Assembly (NCBI GenBank): GCA_014595895.1
Contig: JABUKB010000007.1
Coordinates: 58,263-122,262 of the forward strand
From: Lysinibacillus odysseyi
GTDB taxonomy: Bacteria > Bacillota > Bacilli > Bacillales_A > Planococcaceae
Direction: 5' to 3'
DNA: 64,000 nucleotides
The notes below the pieces were generated by a model. The model was given only the letters and a program-made list of their open reading frames with translations. It ran no database searches and was not told where the DNA came from. The translations under genes and the position numbers were made by a program. Positions 9,139 through 17,370 of this stretch are shown piece after piece (within the stretch, counting starts at the first letter, position 1; every line of letters begins with the position of its first letter).

Positions 9139-9450
9139 GTGAGGAAGACGCAAATACACCATGAACTGTACGGACGCTTTCACGTAGAGCCGGTATTGGT
9201 CTAGCTATTACGTACAGAAAAGATACGACGGCTGAAAAATACCCTTCAAGGCGGTGCGGCGATTCTCGCAAATCCGAAACGGAATACGGCTCGCCTTGAG
9301 TAGTCCATAGGCATCATGTTACGAATGAAGTTGCTCGTCTAGCTTTTAAAATTACAGGTGCATGCTCTGGTGCATGATGTGTCACTTTCTGTTCAATCCG
9401 AGTATAAGCAGGCAAAGATGCGTTATTCGGTTTTTCAAAGCAGTAAGTAA
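9139..9450 (+). pseudogene. Coding-like frame of 103 codons with three in-frame TAG codons
   Basis: From GTG at 9139 (AAAGGATGT just upstream) one frame runs to TAA at 9448 and is broken only by TAG at 9202, 9301 and 9340. The segments read like real protein, for example RTEKIRRLKNTLQGGAAIL and VHDVSLSVQSEYKQAKMRYS, with the G+C of the neighbouring transfer genes. It is flanked on both sides by AT-word spacers exactly as the intact genes are. The simplest reading is a decayed small transfer gene. A frameshifted version is possible, since the middle part also reads well in another frame. I recognise no family. Confidence 0.45.
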
Positions 9451-9606
9451 TCAATTAATGTATTAATCAATTAACAAATAAACTAATTAAAGTATAAAGT
9501 CATTAACTGATTTACCTGTAAGTACAGAAATCCATTTGCCTGTAAATAAACTTGTTAATAAACTAATTCCTTTATTAATTAATAAAAATATTAATATATT
9601 TATGTA
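9451..9606. repeat. ATTAAT-word intergenic spacer 7 (longest)
   Basis: About 155 bp of AT-words, the longest such tract. It includes two near copies of a 17-19 base unit around ACTGATTTACCTGTAAGTA and TTTGCCTGTAAATAAAC. It lies before the coupling-protein gene. Confidence 0.6.
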
Positions 9607-9626
9607 TTGGAAAGGAGGCAAACGAT

Positions 9627-11240
9627 TTGGCTGTTTTGAATGCAGGGGACCCGGTCGTATGGGGCGGGGCAGATTGCTTCACCCATTTACTCGTTTGTGG
9701 ACCCACGCGCTGCGGTAAAAGTGCCACGATTATCAAGCAGCAAATTTATCAAATCCTGCAAGCGAAGGCACGCGGATTTGAGGTGGGGCTTTCTCTCATT
9801 GAACCGAAAGGGGACCTCGCTGAATTTGTAGCGGAATGCTGTGAGGAGATGAAGATCGATTGCATCCACATTGACCCGACAAAAGAACACTCGGCTCGTT
9901 TCAACGTCATGGAAGGCAATATTGAGGACGTGGCAGAAGCGGCAGTCGTTGTATTAAAGGGGCTGTTTGGTCGGCAGGAAGCGTTCTTTGCAACCATACA
10001 GGAATTGTCCACCCGTAACGTGACGAAGCTTTTAAAAACACTGTACGGAGACAATCTGGACATGACGGATGTATTGATGACATTGCGTGATGAAAAAATC
10101 CTGAAAAAACGAGTGAAGGAGCTGCGTGAGCGGGATGCAACGCATGATCTGGTGCACTTTTTTGAAAATGAGCTGCTCGGCAGTGAAAAACAGGCGCAGG
10201 TCTATCGCCAGTTCATTTTAGGTCTGCGTGCACAGCTTGAAAATATATTATCGAATAAAAACCTGCGAAAGATCATGACGGGGAAATCCTCGGTTCATAT
10301 TGACGAGCATTTTGAAACAGGGGGCGTCCTGGCTGTCAACACAGCACTTGGCCTGCTAGGGACAAGCGGAGATGCATTTGGGCAGTTTGTGACGATGCAT
10401 CTGCAAAACGGCACGTTCAGACGAAGAGGAAGTGAGGCATCGCGTATGCCTCACTTTTTGATTATTGATGAATACTCACGCTACATGAATCCGGATGTGG
10501 AAATCTTTTTATCCCTTGCGGCGGAGTATAAAGTATCGGCAACCTTAGCGGTGCAGTCGCTCGGGCAGCTCGCTGTGGAATCGGGCAAGCTCTCGGCTCA
10601 AAACATGAAGCGTTCCATCATGACGAACTGCCGCAGCAAAATTTGCTTTGGCGGGGTGTCGATGGAGGATGCCAAAGAATTCGCGGAGGAGTTCGGGAAA
10701 GATAAGGTGTTGATTCGTCAGTCCATGTATCAGCACCGCATCCTCATTCCGAGTTTTTTCCCGAGCAGCTACCGGGACCAGGAAGGGGAGGAGTACCGCT
10801 TTGACCCAACGGATATTGCCGATGGGCTCGGGCGCTTTGAGTACATTCATAAACTCATGGTCGGCGGTGTGCCGCAAAAGCCGGGCGTGGCACGTGGCGA
10901 ATTTATTCCAAACGACTGGCAAAAGGCAAGAGGTTGGGAGAAGAAGCGCAGGCGTTTTCTTTCGCTGTTTAAACGAAAGAAAAAAGAGCCTGTGATAGAG
11001 GCAGCGGAACCAGTAGTGGAAACGCCGATCATAGAGGAACCGGAAGAGCACGTGGAGCCTGTCAGCGAACCTGTGCCTCCGCCTGAGGAGCCCATAGCAG
11101 AACAGCATGTGGAAAATGAAAAACCGAGCTATGAAATCGAAGAGGAGTATCCGGATATGCGTGACGTGAATCCAGCAGAGCTGCTGCGTGTAAAGAAAAA
11201 GCCCAATGTGACGCTGACAGATGAGGATCTATTCAAATAA
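9627..11240 (+). CDS. VirD4/TraG-type coupling protein lacking a membrane anchor
   Basis: 537 residues from a TTG start with AAAGGAGG 8 bases upstream. Walker A GPTRCGKS lies at residues 25-32 and Walker B FLIIDEY at about 276-282, with the long insertion between them that is typical of type IV coupling ATPases. The protein begins almost at Walker A and has no N-terminal membrane spans, unlike classical VirD4/TraG; similar short forms exist in Gram-positive elements such as TcpA-like and VirD4-like proteins. From about 440 a basic patch leads into a Pro/Glu-rich tail ending in an acidic segment. It should bring the relaxosome to the channel. Membrane docking may depend on the preceding small membrane proteins. 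Confidence 0.87.
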   Translation: MAVLNAGDPVVWGGADCFTHLLVCGPTRCGKSATIIKQQIYQILQAKARGFEVGLSLIEPKGDLAEFVAECCEEMKIDCIHIDPTKEHSARFNVMEGNIEDVAEAAVVVLKGLFGRQEAFFATIQELSTRNVTKLLKTLYGDNLDMTDVLMTLRDEKILKKRVKELRERDATHDLVHFFENELLGSEKQAQVYRQFILGLRAQLENILSNKNLRKIMTGKSSVHIDEHFETGGVLAVNTALGLLGTSGDAFGQFVTMHLQNGTFRRRGSEASRMPHFLIIDEYSRYMNPDVEIFLSLAAEYKVSATLAVQSLGQLAVESGKLSAQNMKRSIMTNCRSKICFGGVSMEDAKEFAEEFGKDKVLIRQSMYQHRILIPSFFPSSYRDQEGEEYRFDPTDIADGLGRFEYIHKLMVGGVPQKPGVARGEFIPNDWQKARGWEKKRRRFLSLFKRKKKEPVIEAAEPVVETPIIEEPEEHVEPVSEPVPPPEEPIAEQHVENEKPSYEIEEEYPDMRDVNPAELLRVKKKPNVTLTDEDLFK

Positions 11241-11297
11241 AGCAGTGTATTAATCTATTAATATATAAATCAATTAATCAGTTAACCCATTAAAATA
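11241..11297. repeat. ATTAAT-word intergenic spacer 8
   Basis: AT-word spacer between the coupling protein gene and the S1-domain gene. Confidence 0.55.
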
Positions 11298-11315
11298 TTG
11301 AAAGGGTGGAATCGA

Positions 11316-12149
11316 ATGACAGAGCATATTGTACAAGGACGTTTACTGGAGGGCTTTGACCCATCGCGTGTGAAGCAATTTGGACAAGGAGAAGAGAAGC
11401 AGGACTGGTCCGATATTTTCCGTTCGTATCAAAATGACTTTGTACTGGAAGGAACGTTAGAGGGCTTTGACCGCATCGGCAATACGCTATGCGGCGTGGT
11501 GTATTACCAAAATATCCGTGTCATTATTCCCCTGGCGCTTTCGGGCTTTGAAACAACGCATGAATACCGGGACTATGCAGGATTGCCGATTAGTTTTATT
11601 GTGAAAGAATTTGATCAGCAGGCGAAAACAGTAGTGGGTTCACGTCTGGAAGCCTTGAAGCTAAAAGCGGAAATTACACGACGCAAAATCAAAGTAGATG
11701 ATATTGTCATGAGTGTGGTGCGCCGGATTAGAGGGAAATTTATCTATCTGGACATTGGGGGCATTGAAGCGGTCATGTCGATTTCAGAGCTTCGTCACGG
11801 TTGGGTCCAGCGCATTGAGGACGAGCTTGAGGTAGGAGATGCGTTTGAGGTGAAGATTCTGGCGATCGATCCGTCAGGTGAAGTAAAGGTAAGCGCGAAA
11901 GCCCTGCAGCCGGACCCGTGGGAAACCGATGTAGTGAGCCGCTTTAAGGTCGGCAATGAATACCTTGGTACCATTTCAGGGGTCATGGATTACGGGAACT
12001 TCATTAACATTGCGCAAGGGATTGATGCGTATGCCCAGCATTTAAAATTTGAAAGCTTGCACCTTGGCGATAAGGTCCTTGTACGTGTGCAGTATATGAA
12101 CATCAAGGAGCGCCGTATTGTCGCAAGAATTGTGAAAGTAGGTGTCTGA
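11316..12149 (+). CDS. Tandem S1-domain RNA-binding protein
   Basis: 277 residues from the ATG at 11316 (AAGGGTGG 7 bases upstream). After an N-terminal part of about 120 residues, an S1 domain can be read (DDIVMSVVRRIRGKFIYLDI through VKVSAKAL), then a second one (VGNEYLGTISGVMDYGNFI through IKERRIVARIV). S1 folds bind RNA; plasmid-borne tandem S1 proteins of this size occur in Bacillales transfer clusters but their job is not known to me. The stop codon is directly adjacent to the next ATG, so the two genes are translationally linked. It might control translation of transfer mRNAs. Confidence 0.75.
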   Translation: MTEHIVQGRLLEGFDPSRVKQFGQGEEKQDWSDIFRSYQNDFVLEGTLEGFDRIGNTLCGVVYYQNIRVIIPLALSGFETTHEYRDYAGLPISFIVKEFDQQAKTVVGSRLEALKLKAEITRRKIKVDDIVMSVVRRIRGKFIYLDIGGIEAVMSISELRHGWVQRIEDELEVGDAFEVKILAIDPSGEVKVSAKALQPDPWETDVVSRFKVGNEYLGTISGVMDYGNFINIAQGIDAYAQHLKFESLHLGDKVLVRVQYMNIKERRIVARIVKVGV

Positions 12150-12509
12150 ATGGAGCAACTGCAAAAAATTAAAGAGGCCGGTATCTCGGTCGAGTGGCGG
12201 CAGGACGAGATGGCTCACCGGTATTTAGCGAAGGACTTTCAGGAGTCCGCCTATTTGGCGATGGCAAAAAAGGATCTCACAAAAGAAATGAGAAACTTCC
12301 TTGAGGACATCTGGTATTACGGCTGTCTTTCCAAAAAACAGGCAATCGGGCAGTATCAGTTGAAGCTGGAGCAACTACAGAGGCTTACGCGCAACGATAA
12401 AGTGGCGAAGCACCGGGTGGGGCGGTACACGTTTTATACGTTAACCTCGTTTGGTGCCGTACTCATAGATGTTGAGGATTATGTCGTGAATTACTGGCTA
12501 TTGGACTGA
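12150..12509 (+). CDS. Small winged-helix protein
   Basis: 119 residues. A predicted winged helix spans about 45-105, and the segment DIWYYGCLSKKQAIGQYQL followed by a strand pair (VGRYTFYTLTSFG) is like the wing of replication-relaxation-type domains. It starts at the base after the S1 gene's stop and is followed by an intrinsic terminator, so it closes the transfer transcript. A regulator or DNA-processing accessory is plausible. Name not assigned. Confidence 0.6.
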   Translation: MEQLQKIKEAGISVEWRQDEMAHRYLAKDFQESAYLAMAKKDLTKEMRNFLEDIWYYGCLSKKQAIGQYQLKLEQLQRLTRNDKVAKHRVGRYTFYTLTSFGAVLIDVEDYVVNYWLLD

Positions 12510-12518
12510 TCAAAGTGA

Positions 12519-12553
12519 AAGTGCCTGTACATTGAATAGTGCAGGCACTTTTA
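12519..12553 (+). terminator. Intrinsic terminator closing the transfer block
   Basis: AAGTGCCTG (12519-12527) pairs with CAGGCACTT (12542-12550), followed by TTTTA. The reverse complement is also A/T flanked, so it may work in both directions. Confidence 0.85.
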
Positions 12554-12555
12554 TA

Positions 12556-12975
12556 GGATACAAAGAGAACGACGTGCTTTATTGTTTGTGAGAAGGTATA
12601 ACTTTCCCTCGGATTGATTAAAGATTAAATGTAAGTCATGCTAATGTATAAGGGGAAAGGGTATTATAGAATGTTTAATTAACCATTTATTAGTTAATTA
12701 TGTTGCTATTTGTGAATAATCTTAATTAATTAAAGTTTGGCACTTTTATAAATTAGATGTTAACATAGGTTAAGTTGATTTCAACTATGCCGTGTTGGTC
12801 GGCTTAATCAATAAAGTTTTTGGATTATAGTCTTTATTGTAATAACATAACCAACCCAATTAGATGCAACTTTTCGTGTACGAGTTGTGGCGATACATTT
12901 TCGCCTGGAAAAATAAACTACACGATTTTTTATGCTTATAATCAGATTTTTATAACTTTCATACATTCACATTAA
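12556..12975. other. 420-bp AT-rich intergenic region
   Basis: No convincing gene. It contains a stretch of ATTAAT words at about 12678-12740 like the transfer-block spacers, and a small hairpin GCCG/CGGC near 12791-12805. CGTGTA near 12877 and TACACG near 12921 form a spaced inverted pair. I see no clear terminator for the leftward pilin operon that ends at its right side. Confidence 0.5.
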
Positions 12976-14067
12976 TTAATATTCAACAATTATATTTGGT
13001 TTTTGCAAATTAATTTGAATTTCCTCTCTTTTCTCTTGTTCTTCATCGTCACCATCAGAATAATTACAATTTGCCTTCCACACTTGACTTGATACTGAAT
13101 TCTTTGCATAAATGGTACTCTTTTCCAAAGTGAAATCTGTATTCGGGTCAGCCGGGACTGGATTGTTATCATTCTTCAATAGACTCCCAGTTACACATAC
13201 CTTTGAGTTAGTAATCTTAGGTTTCGCGCCACCTCCGCCACCATGGCCTGCTCTGAAGTTTCCATTAATATACACCACTGAATCTTTTATTTCAAAGTTG
13301 TTCTTAGCAGTCACTTCAACAGCTACATAAAGATTAGAGTTCTTGATAACAATACCATTGTTTGAGTTGATTGACTCTACTTTGTCTACTTTACAGTTTC
13401 CTTCGATTATATTATCTCCTGTTATTTTCTTCGGAACGCAAGTAGTCTCACGAATTTGCTTCATAATGTTATCAGGAAACAATGATTGTTTAGCTGTCGG
13501 TTCTTCAATCACTCTTTCGTTGAATATGTTAGGTATTTTATAAGTTTGAATGAAGGTTAACTCTTTAACCTTGTTGTCGGGTGAACCATATCCAGATACA
13601 AATCCTTTGACATCTACATTCCCTTCAGAAATCAATTTAGAAGTATCAATTTCAATATTCGTTAAGTTAAAGGAATAATCACTGGAATTATGTGTAGATA
13701 ATGGACCATCAAAGTAACTTAATGAATACTTATTGAAGAAGTTTTTAAACTCTCTTCTTATAAACTCTCTAACTTGTTCTTGAGTATATATATATTCACC
13801 TTTACTATTTTTCTGAGATAATCGACGATTCGCTTCATTTTTAAGTTCTGTTGTTTTAACATAATATTCATTTGAGATCTTACTTGAATAATAATCAACA
13901 CCCATTTCTGCAGTGACAACTGAAAGATGACTTTTGTCAACCATTTGTTCTTGTTTTGCATGGTTAATTGATTTTGCCATAAAGGTCATAAAGAACATCA
14001 TAATAAGAACAGAGAATAACAGGACAAGTAAGAGTGTAGAACCTTTTTCATTTTTAATGTATTTCAT
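12976..14067 (-). CDS. PilX-like/pseudopilin-associated protein
   Basis: I choose the ATG at 14067 (AGGGGGA just upstream) rather than an in-frame ATG at 14118. The product has 363 residues. Its N-terminus NEKGSTLLLVLLFSVLIM is a prepilin-like leader, KG followed by a long hydrophobic helix; the usual E5 is replaced by leucine, as in PilX/GspK-type minor pilins. A large extracellular domain with paired cysteines follows (CVPK, GNCK, SKVC, ANC). The tail carries an acidic/basic run (DGDDEEQEKREE). It is the last of three overlapping-style pilin genes with a 10-base gap. A prepilin peptidase and assembly ATPase are not in this window and would have to act in trans. Confidence 0.65.
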   Translation of the reverse strand: MKYIKNEKGSTLLLVLLFSVLIMMFFMTFMAKSINHAKQEQMVDKSHLSVVTAEMGVDYYSSKISNEYYVKTTELKNEANRRLSQKNSKGEYIYTQEQVREFIRREFKNFFNKYSLSYFDGPLSTHNSSDYSFNLTNIEIDTSKLISEGNVDVKGFVSGYGSPDNKVKELTFIQTYKIPNIFNERVIEEPTAKQSLFPDNIMKQIRETTCVPKKITGDNIIEGNCKVDKVESINSNNGIVIKNSNLYVAVEVTAKNNFEIKDSVVYINGNFRAGHGGGGGAKPKITNSKVCVTGSLLKNDNNPVPADPNTDFTLEKSTIYAKNSVSSQVWKANCNYSDGDDEEQEKREEIQINLQKPNIIVEY

Positions 14068-14077
14068 AAGTATCCCC

Positions 14078-14500
14078 CTAATTATGTTTGTATCTTGAGA
14101 TAACTGTAGATATTTCAACTTTCAAGTTTTCATTTGTCTTGCTCTTAATTGTGAATTCGTTCAAGTAGACATTTTTTTTTGTTGGATCTATAATCGCTTC
14201 ATCAAAGTCTCCATCTACATCATAATAATATCTATCACTAATAATTTGTTCCGTATCAGTTTTAACCTTTATTGAGTTTTCTTCAATAGTCAAAGTGTAG
14301 GTATCACCTAATCTATGAATCCTTTGTAATTCTGCTATCACATAGTTTGCTTCTTGTTGTAAATCAGTTTTCGTAATTTCCATTTCCTTATATCTCATTG
14401 AATGTAAAATCATAGACATAATAATGCCGGAAAATAGAGACATAAGGACCAGGGTTGCTAGAAGTTCAACAAGAGTCAATCCTTTTTCGTTTTTAATCAT
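14078..14500 (-). CDS. Pseudopilin (PilW/GspJ-like)
   Basis: ATG at 14500 with AAGGGTGA upstream. The leader NEKGLTLVELLATLVLMSLF has the class III prepilin signature: a short charged leader, cleavage after Gly, Glu at +5 and a hydrophobic helix. The mature protein is about 130 residues with an IHRLGDTYTLTIEENSIKVK-type strand region, like GspJ/PilW proteins. It lies between two other prepilin-like genes in one leftward operon. It is expected to sit in a pilus tip or a DNA-uptake-like pseudopilus. Confidence 0.75.
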   Translation of the reverse strand: MIKNEKGLTLVELLATLVLMSLFSGIIMSMILHSMRYKEMEITKTDLQQEANYVIAELQRIHRLGDTYTLTIEENSIKVKTDTEQIISDRYYYDVDGDFDEAIIDPTKKNVYLNEFTIKSKTNENLKVEISTVISRYKHN

Positions 14501-14516
14501 ATCATTCACCCTTACC

Positions 14517-14942
14517 TCAATATTTAACGTAACCAAAGATTTCACTAGTCAGCTTGTCATCATCGAATACTTTAATGTGTACTTGATTTAATCTAATTAC
14601 TGGAGTTGTTTGTTTCGAAGTTTTGCATATGTCAACTTCTTTATCGCTCAAGTTATCTTTTAGATAATAATCAATTTCATATTTATAATCGCCATCTTCT
14701 TGTGAGAATGTAATAATTCCATTATTTTTCACATTATCTGAGGAACATAACATTTGAGGATTTTCTTTTACTTGTTCTAATTTAATTCGTGCTTCATTCA
14801 TTGTTTCTAATTTATTTTCTGTTTTCATATTGAATTTAGTCATTTGAGGGAAAAGAGACATAGAGGTTACAATTACAATACCTAATATTGTTATTGCAGC
14901 TAACAATTCAACTAAAGACATTCCTTTTTCGTTTAGTTTCAT
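14517..14942 (-). CDS. Pseudopilin (PilV/GspI-like)
   Basis: First gene of the three-gene operon. ATG with AAAGGAG 10 bases upstream. Prepilin leader MKLNEKGMSLVELLAAITIL with Glu5; then SMSLFPQMTKFNMKTE continues the pilin helix. Two cysteines (LCSS and DICK) could form a disulfide outside the cell. A TATAAT-like -10 box lies at 14993-14998 on this strand. The region where a -35 box would be meets the IS4-type element end, so the native promoter may be damaged or altered. Confidence 0.75.
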   Translation of the reverse strand: MKLNEKGMSLVELLAAITILGIVIVTSMSLFPQMTKFNMKTENKLETMNEARIKLEQVKENPQMLCSSDNVKNNGIITFSQEDGDYKYEIDYYLKDNLSDKEVDICKTSKQTTPVIRLNQVHIKVFDDDKLTSEIFGYVKY

Positions 14943-15015
14943 TTATGTTTTCTCCTTTTATTTTATTTGATTGTATTTCATATGTTATTATCATTATACA
15001 GTAAGCCCGTAATAT

Positions 15016-16269
15016 CACGCGTGTTAATTAACCAAAATTACCTAGTATTTATTTGATAGAGTTCTCGATGAAATGCGAGGATTTCTTTGAGACCGATGCA
15101 CCATTCGATTGGCAGGGTAGCACAAAGAAGCTGGCGTGTAAAACCAGCGAACGATAGGGATTTACAGTTGTGTTTCTTGCGTCCTTCATTATGTAAAAAC
15201 TTGAGCAGCACATAGGCAATTAACGCCGTAAAAAGCTGGCTAAATACCGCATTTTTAGTCGTGCCAAATAACACCGGCACATTTAAGTTTTGCTTGATCC
15301 AGCGAAAAAAAGATTCAATTGCCCAACGTTCCTTGTATATGCCCGCGATTTCTTCGGCTGTTACGTCACAAAGATTCGTAATTACACGTACAATCGCACC
15401 TTCATAATCGGTAAATTCCACGACACGATGGCGTTTTTTCGTTTGATTTTGCGCAGTACCAAGTGTACAGGTGAAATCAGCGATGATATTTGATCCTTCA
15501 ATCGGTGCTCTTTTTAAGGATTTTTTGCGATTTAATTGGATGTTTTCTTTTAAACGGATGACGAAATCTTGATTCGTATCGGCATAACGATCGGCTTTTT
15601 CAATTGAAAAATAGGCGCGATCAGCTACGAGGATAAAATGCTTGTCTTCCAGTTCCACACCGATTGGACCATCATGCTTCAAACCTGTTGTTTCTACGAT
15701 TTGAAGGGGCATCCCTGTGCTGTTTGTAAAGCTCACGTGCAGCTTAATACCGGAACGTTCACCGTGATACAACGCCCAAGGTAAACGATTTTTCCCAACC
15801 ATAATCGTCGTGGAATCAATGGCTAACAGCTCTTTTTTAAGATTCAGTTTACGCCTCGTAGCTCGATTTAATCGGCTAACAATCAACTCAAACATTCGTT
15901 TGACGATGAGGTAATTCAGTTCCTTTAGACGTTTGGAAAGTGTGGAGTAATCCACGGGTTTTACCCCTTTTTCCGCCGCCACATCGGAAGCATAACGTAA
16001 GCTTTTCCATTCAAAAGCAGCAGCACCAACTAAGTAATGTAAAAGCGTTGGTACGTCACATTTACGGGCAGTATCTTCAAAACCGAATTCGGCGAGAATC
16101 CCATCGATCTCTTCCCGTGAAATAAAGTTTTGAAGTAGTGTGAAAATCGTGGTATTCTTAGTCCTGAGAGATTCTCCTCGTAAAAGTTGGTGTCGTAACT
16201 TACATTTTACATGGAATCTCTCTTTTTTATTAGTTTTTTATGGTAAAAATTAGTTAATCAACAGACGTG
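15016..16269 (-). mobile_element. IS4-type insertion sequence
   Basis: Ends are imperfect inverted repeats: CACGCGTGTTAATTAACC at the left and the complement of CACGTCTGTTGATTAACT at the right. They enclose a single DDE transposase gene that fills the element. I could not identify a clear target duplication. It lies just upstream of the pilin operon. Confidence 0.65.
15038..16159 (-). CDS. IS4-family DDE transposase, start codon unclear
   Basis: The catalytic region shows Asp in AIDSTTIMVG, Asp in LVADRAYFS and the YREK motif in YKERWAIESFFRWIKQNL (Y-x2-R-x3-E-x6-K). A GTG at 15982 gives 314 residues, but homologous-looking sequence continues in frame further upstream (NTTIFTLLQNFISREEIDG from about 16156), so the real protein is longer, about 370 residues. 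No ATG, GTG or TTG is available there: the codons before it read AGG ACT. Either the original start was lost or a rare start is used, so transposition ability is doubtful. Confidence 0.75.
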   Translation of the reverse strand, partial: KNTTIFTLLQNFISREEIDGILAEFGFEDTARKCDVPTLLHYLVGAAAFEWKSLRYASDVAAEKGVKPVDYSTLSKRLKELNYLIVKRMFELIVSRLNRATRRKLNLKKELLAIDSTTIMVGKNRLPWALYHGERSGIKLHVSFTNSTGMPLQIVETTGLKHDGPIGVELEDKHFILVADRAYFSIEKADRYADTNQDFVIRLKENIQLNRKKSLKRAPIEGSNIIADFTCTLGTAQNQTKKRHRVVEFTDYEGAIVRVITNLCDVTAEEIAGIYKERWAIESFFRWIKQNLNVPVLFGTTKNAVFSQLFTALIAYVLLKFLHNEGRKKHNCKSLSFAGFTRQLLCATLPIEWCIGLKEILAFHRELYQINTR

Positions 16270-16536
16270 TTCTTTAATAATAAAAAATGGGAATGAGTAG
16301 CAAGTGATGATTATTTAATTAAGGGGCGCTTTTCCGGAGTAATAGAACTGAGCCTTCTTTCCATAATAGGGTCATATTGTGGAATAACCTTTAATGGTAA
16401 ATGGATATTTATATTAGGATATAGATGAATTTGTGAAGGATTGCACTTCAACTAACGCAGCAGGTTAATTGAACAGTGTTGTATAATAAATGGATATCTT
16501 TCGTTTAAAATCACGTGTTGGTATAGGGGGAATTGT

Positions 16537-16770
16537 ATGTGGAGTTTTAGCACTTTTAAAGACAAACGTTACTGGATTCTTTTGATTCCAGCTATAATTA
16601 TTTTGATCTTGTTCGTTGTTTTTATCCCTGATTATATTCTTGAAAAACCTTACGTTTCACTAATTTTAACACTTATATTTCCAACTTTATTTTGGTCGAT
16701 ATACCACATTTGGAAGTACTTTGGTTATAGCAAGAAGATGAATAATACAGATGACAGTTGCGATTCATAA
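16537..16770 (+). CDS. Small two-span membrane protein
   Basis: 77 residues, start ATG with a GGGGG run 7 bases upstream. Two hydrophobic segments (about residues 12-30 and 38-58) are followed by a short polar tail. Nothing else is recognisable. It stands alone between the IS4 element and a dispersed repeat. AT-rich, like the rest of the accessory region. Confidence 0.5.
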   Translation: MWSFSTFKDKRYWILLIPAIIILILFVVFIPDYILEKPYVSLILTLIFPTLFWSIYHIWKYFGYSKKMNNTDDSCDS

Positions 16771-16794
16771 CTTGCTTGTTCGACTAACAAAGGG

Positions 16795-16918
16795 CTTTAG
16801 TTAAATACCAAACTTCAACAATCGGGCTCTTTTCTGAAACAAGAAAGGCGCCTTTCTTCATGAAAAGGGCACTGTTGTGGAATATCGAAAGTAGAAAACA
16901 ACCCAACTTTTTTATCAA
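16795..16918. repeat. Dispersed palindromic repeat, copy R1
   Basis: CAATCGGGCTCTTTTC ... GAAAGGCGCCTTTCTTCATG ... AAAGGGCACTGTTG can fold into a bulged hairpin. The same unit recurs near 21492, 22160, 26534 and 27417. It joins directly to a gene 3'-end fragment on its right. Confidence 0.65.
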
Positions 16919-17077
16919 ATGAAAAAATCCCCAAATCTTCGCAAAACTTTTCCGTTCTTCGCAACTGGAGCTGGAAAAGGAACACTTTATCAATCAGTAT
17001 TTGACCCAAAACCTGTCAAAACGCTTGGATCAGGCGCTAAGGGAATATCATGAGCCGCCTTTTCTTCCTCTATAGGG
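16919..17077 (+). pseudogene. 3'-end fragment of the 57.7-58.6 kb coiled-coil gene, copy A
   Basis: Beginning at ATGAAAAAATCC, this stretch encodes in one frame IFAKLFRSSQLELEKE ... FINQYL ... LDQALREYHE before a TAG. It matches, with scattered third-position changes, the end of the leftward gene at 57669-58591. Only the last 50 or so codons are present, without a start. The conserved frame is the one that lies -1 to the frame of the full gene's upstream part. Confidence 0.7.
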
Positions 17078-17124
17078 GGAAGGGGAGGGGAGTGCCAGAG
17101 AATGTAACTTTACAACGATAATTA

Positions 17125-17312
17125 ATATACACAATTTTATGCACCTTACACGTTATGACATGAGCATGTGAATATCGATGTATCAAGGATTTATACTCCT
17201 TGTATAAAAAGTTGTATAAATAATGTTCAATAGAAAAACCCCAAAACGTTGATTGTACAGCGTTTTGTGGCTTTTGGTTGTGCTACCAAACTTTCATTTG
17301 GGAGCGTTATTT
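17125..17312. repeat. 190-bp dispersed block, copy A (inverted relative to 57.4 kb)
   Basis: The reverse complement of 57430-57640 matches almost throughout, including the terminator-like hairpin with GTTGATTGTACAGC in its middle followed by GTGGCTTTT. The block directly follows the gene fragment, as it does downstream of the full gene, so the whole locus 3' end was copied in inverted orientation. Confidence 0.65.
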
Positions 17313-17370
17313 TGTATGGAGATGAATATAAAATATGTAAAATCAATTGTATCTTTTAAGGTATTCTCCC

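Noticed and set aside
1..12509. A relaxase gene within the transfer block
   Set aside because: No HUH or MobA-type motif was seen; the relaxase is probably outside the window.
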